Assembly: GCA_036023115.1 (NCBI GenBank)
Contig: JAYKKT010000086.1
Span: 13,903,501 to 13,967,500 of the forward strand
Direction: 5' to 3'
DNA from: Brasenia schreberi
Taxonomy: Eukaryota; Streptophyta; Magnoliopsida; Nymphaeales; Cabombaceae
DNA length: 64,000 nucleotides
In this document: piece by piece, positions 57,278-64,000 of the stretch
Layout of the letters: each line of letters begins with the position of its first letter
How positions within the stretch are numbered: position 1 is the stretch's first letter
Made by a program: the position numbers and the translations under genes
Notes under the pieces: generated by a model
The model's database searches: none
Seen by the model: the letters and a program-made list of their open reading frames with translations, nothing else
What the model was told of the DNA's origin: nothing

Positions 57278-59100
57278 GTAGGCATAACCTAGTCTATTTA
57301 TCTTCCTACACACATCAAGTGCCTGCACAACCCTCATTGGAAATTGGGATATGCACAATCATATTCTCAGAGACCTATTATGTTGCCTGATACCTTGTAT
57401 ATTCTTGTTTCTCCCTTGAGAATGAGGGTTAGAATTTTCTGACATGCCCCCTTTATCTTCTAACATCCTATTTTAGCTTACCATGTGTTGTGTTGTCACT
57501 TCAAGCGGCAACACCTTTCATAAAAAATGAAAAGATAAATAGAAAAAAAATGTAGTTGAACACTTAATCAATTTTAAATATCTCAAGCAACTAAAAACCA
57601 AAAAAGACCCTATCATTGTAAGACAACAATGTTAATTGATGTAGTATTTTCATGTTGAAGATTATAACAACACCAAAATGACTCCAATGACAAAGAAATA
57701 GCAACTCTATGTAGTTGAGGAATCACCGATCGTCCTAGATAATGTTGTCACAGCGAGCAACCAATCACTTTGGTGTGCAACCATGCTGGAATACTACAAT
57801 TAGAAAAATAGATAAGGCATTTTCAGTACGAGAATTATCTCAAATTTATTTCTACTAGTTTGTCACAATGTAGTGGTTGACAATTTTACTATAAAATAAT
57901 TTACAAACAAATAAGACTGAGAGGGGGTCAACCAAACCGAGAGGTCGATATTAATTAAGTGGAGTCATCAAAGAGGACAAAAAATAGCGAAACCAAGGTA
58001 AATTTTCTTCCTATCTTCATCCCATGAGCAAAAACTATCTAAAACAAGGTAACTTTAAACAATAAAAAGCATAACAATTGTTGATACCAGAAATTATATG
58101 AGGATACATGGCAAGAGATGAAGAGTTGCAAAATAGGAGGTGACACATACCTCATAAAAGTTTGTGAAGGATTATGATGTCGAGTATGCAAGGATAAACC
58201 TATGTACCTGAGCTGATTTTTAGGCCATAGGGTTATCTGACATACTCCAATCAACATGGTGGTGGAAAGAGTGGCATTGGAGAGTTATCGGGAGTCATGC
58301 CGAAAAACTCGGTATATTATTTGCCATTTCTATGAAAGTCTATAAATAGTCATATGTAATCAAAGATGACATCCATAAATCTATGATACAATCACAATTT
58401 CTTCCTTTTTTTTACTTTCCCTAAGAGTAGATGTAATATAGTCTTTTCATCTTTCTAGGCATATCGGGTGCCTATGCAACTGCCATCTGCAACCAAGATA
58501 CATACACTTAGATTCTCAAGGACCCATTTCATCTTCTAATACCTTATCCATTCCCATTTCTCCTTAAGAGCTAGGGTTAGAGTTTTTGGCATGCCCCTCA
58601 TCTTCTAGGTTTGTGCGGGACTATCACTTCAAACAACAACAAATTTTTGGCATGTTCGATAGGACTCACATGCTTCTTTGTAGGGTTACCCAATTTATGT
58701 AGACTCAATTTGGTCGAGTTTATTCCATAGAAGCATAGATGCTGATCATTCATCCTCAGTATATAGCACTCAACCACCGATCTCAAATGATCTAGTGGGA
58801 TAGTCCCCACCAACAGACTAAGACTATGTTGGCTATGCCTCATGTCCATTTAAATGAAGATGCTATTCTTGACCATCAATTAATGATTGGTTATAGGGGC
58901 AGTTTTAGGATCTTCAAACAACATTATTCCATCATACGCAAAAATCAAGCCTACAATGATTGCTAATCAATTGGCTACTTCCTAGATCAAGGTTTGTTTC
59001 TAAAGAAATGAAGACAAAAAGTTGCTCCTCAAATGTCATATCAGTGAGAGTATCAATATTTGGAACCTATAGAGGGAGCCTAAATATTTAGGGACCATTC
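57278..59100. other. Noncoding, with a 200-bp direct repeat pair
   Basis: Segments at about 57285-57520 and 58435-58650 align (shared CTTCTAA.A.CCTTAT, AGGGTTAGA.TTTT and GCATGCCCC words). The second contains TTTTTGGCATGCCCC, loosely like the TTTGGCAC leader of Tat-type elements. They may be LTR-end relics of the gypsy element that follows. No gene is seen. Confidence 0.4.
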
Positions 59101-62100
59101 ATAGCTTGAGGACCTGACTTGCAATATGGATGAGACAACATTCCTCGACGATCACATGAGTTTTCAGTCCCAATTTCATCATTTCAAATGGTTGCGACCA
59201 CCAAACAATATGTTACCTCGATGTCATCCAATATATCGGGGTATTTATAAAATGCCAGGGACACACACCCTAGACCTCATCCCTCGGTTTCTCCAAAAGC
59301 TCGAGCTTTATGGTGGCCTAAATAAGGGTGGGTATCACAAACACTTACAAAGTCACCAGACTTTGGACCATTAGTTTCCCACCTCATCCAATATACTAAC
59401 CTGAGGGAGTCTTGTTCCAACCACACATAGTTTCCACTAGCAAACTGTTAATTTGCATTCGACAATTAGATGGTAAATTCATTACTAGAGGCAGAAAATG
59501 TCTCATTGAATGATGATGTGGTTATTGACCTTGTTTGAAACACTTTTGGAATAGAGCTACAGATTCTCAATACCGAAGTGGATTGCAAGACATCCTGACT
59601 AGATTGGTAGGCTTGTGCTAATCCCAAGTGGTTTCAAAGTTAAGTTTACCACTTTTTTGTGACAAGATTATAAATATCTAGGGGAGCAATTGGCTCATTT
59701 TACTCTCGAGTGCGGAGAGTTAGGTGACAGTAAGATGCACAAACGTAAACTTTTTGTCTGTTCCCTCACTCGCCAGGCTTATACTTGGTACTTGTTTGAA
59801 ACTTGCATCCATCCAAACTTAGGATGAGATGCAACAAACATTTTTTAAGAGCTACAACAAGATTCTCCTTAGCCAACACCTACATATGTAATAAATCTTT
59901 GCCAAAAGTTGGGGAAACTATTGAGGTCTTCTTAGAGAAATTCCATGAGTTGGTTAAACATTGTTAGATGCAATGCACTAAGGCCCAATGCATGACCTTG
60001 ACACAAAATTGCCTATGCATAGAGATTAAGAAGGGTTTAGTTAGACATTTTTACCTAACCTTGGTTCAGTTAGCTAACTGTGTGGTAGAGGTCGAGTACA
60101 TCCTCAAAACTCTGAATGCATCAAGCAGATGATGCTCCAAGGTAATATGATATAAGATACGGATGATGAGTCTGACTCGACCGGAGTCTTGGATGTCAAG
60201 TCAACACATGGACTTTCTTATGTTTATAATGCTCTTCTGCCCCAAAGAGGAAAGAGAAGGAGGTCAATGAGAAATAAGATTGGCTTTTAGACATCTTGAA
60301 AGATGATTAGAGCTTTGATATGCTTCTCAAAGATTGTCAAATCTATTTGCCGTAAGAACATTCAATACCATCTTGATTTGAGATCAAGAATACGCTATGA
60401 TACTATAAGTGACACAACCTTACTTCGCATGGTATAAACCATTACATCAAGTTTCTCTTAGTCATACAACAAGCTATTAAGGATGAACATATTAATTTCT
60501 TGAACAAGAAACTTGGGACTGATGCAAATACATTCACCTATATTAGTCATAGCAAAAGACAATCCCTTATTGCCCTTGTACACTATCATAGTCGGACTTG
60601 AATAACAAACTTGATTCACTCTAGGTGAAGGGAGTTGATTGCCTTCATGTATTCTCCCCTATTATAGAAGAACACAGTTTTTCCAAACCAGTTCACTTAT
60701 CGAATTTCCCCACATACCAAGCTTGGGAGCATGTTCGTTGGAATCATCAGGAGAAACCATGACACAATATAAGGTTTCATTCAAGAAATCAATTCCAAGA
60801 TCAAAGGGTTGTCTCAAGTCAGTGGAAATGGCAACACATTGTTCGAGACCCTGGAGGATCTTTTGGAGAGAGAGATCTTGGGACAAATGTTTCATCAACA
60901 TCATTGATGCTCGCCTTGAACTATTGAGGTTTGAGTACATAATGGTTTGACTTTGTTGAATATTTCATGAAGGAGAAGTTGTCTCCTTTCTCAAGGTTGA
61001 AAGATGAAGCCGTGAACCGATCCCTCAAAAGTAAAGCAATAGCTAGAGAATTCCTAGCTATCTACCCAATTTTTGCCTGGTCATTAGCCTACTACTCATA
61101 CCCATAACCAACATGCTCAATGAAAGAGCACTCAATACATAAGGGTTCACTAATGATTGTAACAAACATCATTTGATTCATCACGAGGAAACATAACATG
61201 ACTATCTCCAGAGACAAAATGGGGTTGTTCACAAATCTCTTCGGCATACAAACTTCTAATGAACATAAGGGATACATATTCATGTGACCCTTTGACATCC
61301 TATTGGGTTAGGTGATCTAAAAGTAGATTTTGAGGATGTTGAGTCTGAAGGACATGTACATTTTCTATCCAAGGACCTAGCTAAATGGGTCAAAATAGTT
61401 CTTGTTGAATGGAGGAAAAATTGGTTAGCCTTACATGATCAAGAGAAAGAGGACACAAGATGAAGAATAAAGACTCTAACCACTTTGTAGAGAGGACTTG
61501 ACGCATACATGATGGATCATGCAATAGAGGCTGAGGAACCAGAGGAAGATGTCCAGAAGCAAGAAGAAGAGATGTAGGAACTCAAGGTATCCATCACAAA
61601 TTTCAAGATACAATATTCCTTATACATTGAGTTGAACATATGTGAGTTTTCTGGATCTATAATAATTCTTGTGAATCCACATGGTTCATTGTGGACTGAA
61701 GTTATCAAAAGGTTGCAGAAGCTGATTCACAATAACCCAGAAGTGGAAGGAGTTGCTGAAGAGGATGGCCATTTCTCGATTGAGATGTATATATCTGATA
61801 AAGACTTCGACAATGATTATGAGGATTCTTTGCACTTTTTGGAAAGCATGATTACTATTTTAACAACGAAATTCATTCTTGGAGGAGGTACATGATTGAT
61901 TGTAGAAGATAAAATTTTAGCAAATGAACCTAATTTGGTGACTTTGGTTATTAATGTTGATATTCTGATGGTATTGGAGAGACTACTTGTCACTACAATG
62001 AGATATTTATGGTCACTATACTTTACTGCAGAGGTACATGGTCATCCTTTTAAATAGGTTTTCATAGATAGTGTTGTTGTATTAAACGTAATACCAAATA

Positions 62101-64000
62101 ATACACTTTAACAAATTAGGAGGATGCTTGCCAATTTAATCCTAACGAACCTCAATATGTCTCACTTTTGAGAGGAACTGTCAATTACCATAGAAGGAGT
62201 AGTTGTCAAGCTAAAAGTAGGCTCGAAGACTTCGGCTAGCCCTTTTTTCATGGTTGATGCTAATATGAGTTATTCTCTACTACTTGAGAGGGATTTGATA
62301 TATTTGAATTACCATGTTCCCTCGATATTACATTACAATCCTTTTCCAGCTGATGATGCAGAGGAAGATCCTTTCTCAACCGAAGTTAAGGCCTCTAAGA
62401 CTCATGGATGGTAACCACCCATGGCTTTACATTTGACTTGATCAATTTATGGTCATTGCTTAAAGTGACACATGGATGGGTAAATCTTAGTAGATCCTCT
62501 GGTTGAGGTGAATTTGGCTTCAGCAAAAATTTGTGAGGCCGATACATATGAGTGCTCACATATCTAATGAGAATCAGCCACATTTGGTTGAGTTGCTAAA
62601 GTAGTATAAAGATTGCTTTGCTTTAGAATATCATGAAATGCCCGACTTATCTCTAGTATTGGTTGAGTTTACTATTTCATTGAAAGTAGGAGAGAAATTA
62701 CAAAGACAACTGATGAAAATATTCAAACCTGGGATACTCGATCATCGAGCAAGAGATACGTCTTTTACAGGACAAGTTTATTAGAACAACCATGTACATG
62801 GATTGGTTGTCTAATATTATTTCTGCTGTTAAGAAAAATGGAATTTTCCCAAGGGCATTAGAGATTTACAAATGGGTAGTGATGTTGTTTAGATTTAAGA
62901 ATGTTGGTGCCACATATCAACAAATAATAAATTATATTTTTCATGATTTAATCAAGAAAACTATGAAGATATACATTGATGATATTATGGTAAAATTTGT
63001 AAGTTTTGAACAACATTTATTCGATCTTGACTGAGCTTTTCAACAAATGTGAAAGCAACGCTTAAAACGGAATCCTAACAAGTGTGCTTTTGCCATTTCT
63101 ATTTGACAATTCCTAGGTTTCCTAGTATATACAAGTCGACCCAAAGAAGGCCAAGGCCATCATCGTTGCTTGACCTCCTAAGACAAGGAAGTAATTGCAT
63201 AGTTTAATTAGACAAGTAAGTTATTTGTGCACTTTATTGCTAAAGTTAACAACATAGTTGAAGTTAAAGGACAAATAATAATTGGCATTTGAGAGGATAA
63301 AGGAGTATCTAACAAAGTCATTTGTGTTGGTACTCCCAATTTTTGTAAAACCATTGAAACTATACATAACTGCTATAAAAAATTCAATTAGTGCCCTCTT
63401 GGTATAAGATACAGAGGACAATACCGAGCGAGCTATTTTCTATTTTAATTAGTTGCTCACTAGTAGAATCCTAATATTCTTCGATTGAAAAGATATGTTG
63501 GCCTTGTATCACTTGTATAAAATTAGAATATTATGGTCTCACAACCAAAGTATAAGTGTTAAGCAAAGTTGATATCTTGCATTACTTATTTTGCTATCTA
63601 ACTCTCCATGGTAGTCTAATTAAATGGGCAATTAAATTATGTCCTTTTGATTTGAAACATTGCCCTCTCAAAGTAGTGATGGACCATGCAATGGCTGATT
63701 TATTGTCATATTTTGTATGCATCGAGGCCATTGAATTCTTTGAAATATCACACAATATGATATCCAAGTAACCTTCCTCATTTGTGTTCGATGTCTCAAA
63801 GTGTAATTGAAGCATGAGAATTGGTGTTTATATCGTCTCCTTGACTAGGAAATTTGGTACATTGTCAATGTCTTTGGAGCCAGGCCTTACTAATAATGAA
63901 GTTGAATATCAAACTTTGGTCTATGGTTTAAGCCTCTTTTCTGTTGTTGGGACAAGAAATGTAGAGATTTATGGTGACTCCCAAGTCTCGCTACGTCAAT
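59101..64000 (+). mobile_element. Highly decayed gypsy element, continues past the window
   Basis: Ordered relics on the plus strand: gag-like text (about 59640-60130, including LFVCSLTRQAYTWYL), protease-like (about 62020-62400, ending LLLERDLIYLN), reverse transcriptase (about 62560-63040, with IYIDDIMVK), RNase H (about 63060-63480) and a second RNase H (about 63640-64000, with NNEVEYQTLVYGL and EIYGDSQVSLRQ). The second RNase H indicates the Tat lineage again. Stops and frameshifts are frequent throughout. Much older than the neighbouring element at 50-57 kb. Confidence 0.7.
62792..63034 (+). pseudogene. Reverse-transcriptase fragment of the decayed gypsy element
   Basis: An 80-codon open piece with MYMDWLSNIISAVKKNG, RFKNVGATYQQIIN and IYIDDIMVKFVSFEQH, that is the palm region with the DD pair. 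Residues between are deleted compared with the 50.6-kb copy. Confidence 0.75.

Noticed and set aside
60639..60950. 103-codon plus-strand open frame within the decayed gypsy element
   Set aside because: No recognisable gag or protease motif. It lies between gag-like and protease-like relics and is probably residual polyprotein sequence or chance.
1..64000. CRISPR arrays, bacterial operons, plasmid or phage genes
   Set aside because: None seen. Tandem repeats lack spacer structure, and all coding signals are plant nuclear or retrotransposon.

Overview
The window is nuclear DNA from a seed plant, most probably an angiosperm. The evidence is spliceosomal introns, plant-type gene families (PRA1, RSZ22-type SR protein, SRP9) and plant lineages of transposable elements: Ty1/copia with a Met-tRNA-like primer site, Tat/Ogre-type Ty3/gypsy with a second RNase H, and RTE-clade LINEs. 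Most of the sequence is AT-rich transposon debris at several stages of decay. I cannot name the species.

Layout. 1-11.5 kb: the end of a Tat-type LTR and its leader (+), a nested copia element with perfect target-site duplications (2699-8868, -), and a Tat-type LTR in the opposite orientation (8932 onward). 11.5-17.2 kb: a second, older, heavily decayed copia element (-). 17.3-21.2 kb: noncoding. 21.2-21.9 kb: an intact, intronless PRA1-family gene (-). 22-28.8 kb: noncoding, with an approximately 480-bp direct-repeat pair that may be the LTRs of a non-autonomous element and a MITE-like unit. 28.9-33.4 kb: a five-coding-exon RSZ22-type SR splicing-factor gene (+) with a probable 5' UTR intron. 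33.4-36.8 kb: noncoding with a short LINE scrap. 37.0-41.5 kb: an SRP9-like gene or pseudogene (+) whose second intron holds an RTE LINE. 43.9-45.1 kb: a 5'-truncated RTE copy (-). 46.0-46.7 kb: a copia integrase relic (-). 46.7-50.3 kb: a Tat-type LTR (-) enlarged by a perfect 647-bp tandem duplication. 50.3-57.3 kb: a Tat-type pol region (+) followed by a long, repeat-rich 3' LTR. 57.3-64 kb: an older gypsy relic (+) running off the window.

The most interesting object is at 37.6-41.0 kb. There the LINE begins with 5S rRNA sequence (a partial copy fused to a nearly full copy with A-box, IE and C-box recognisable), and an 11-bp target-site duplication encloses the 5S part and the LINE together. 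The 5S sequence therefore appears to have been inserted with the LINE as one unit, inside the gene for an SRP RNA-binding subunit. Other points of note are a copia polyprotein carrying six nonsense codons but no frameshift, hairpin arrays of GTAACGG upstream of the copia TATA box, and Tat-type LTR ends that occur in inverted pairs.

The three host genes are unrelated housekeeping functions: membrane trafficking, splicing, and signal-recognition-particle assembly. They share no operon-like or pathway relationship. All coordinates were read by eye. Exon edges are supported by splice motifs and protein family similarity, not by transcripts.
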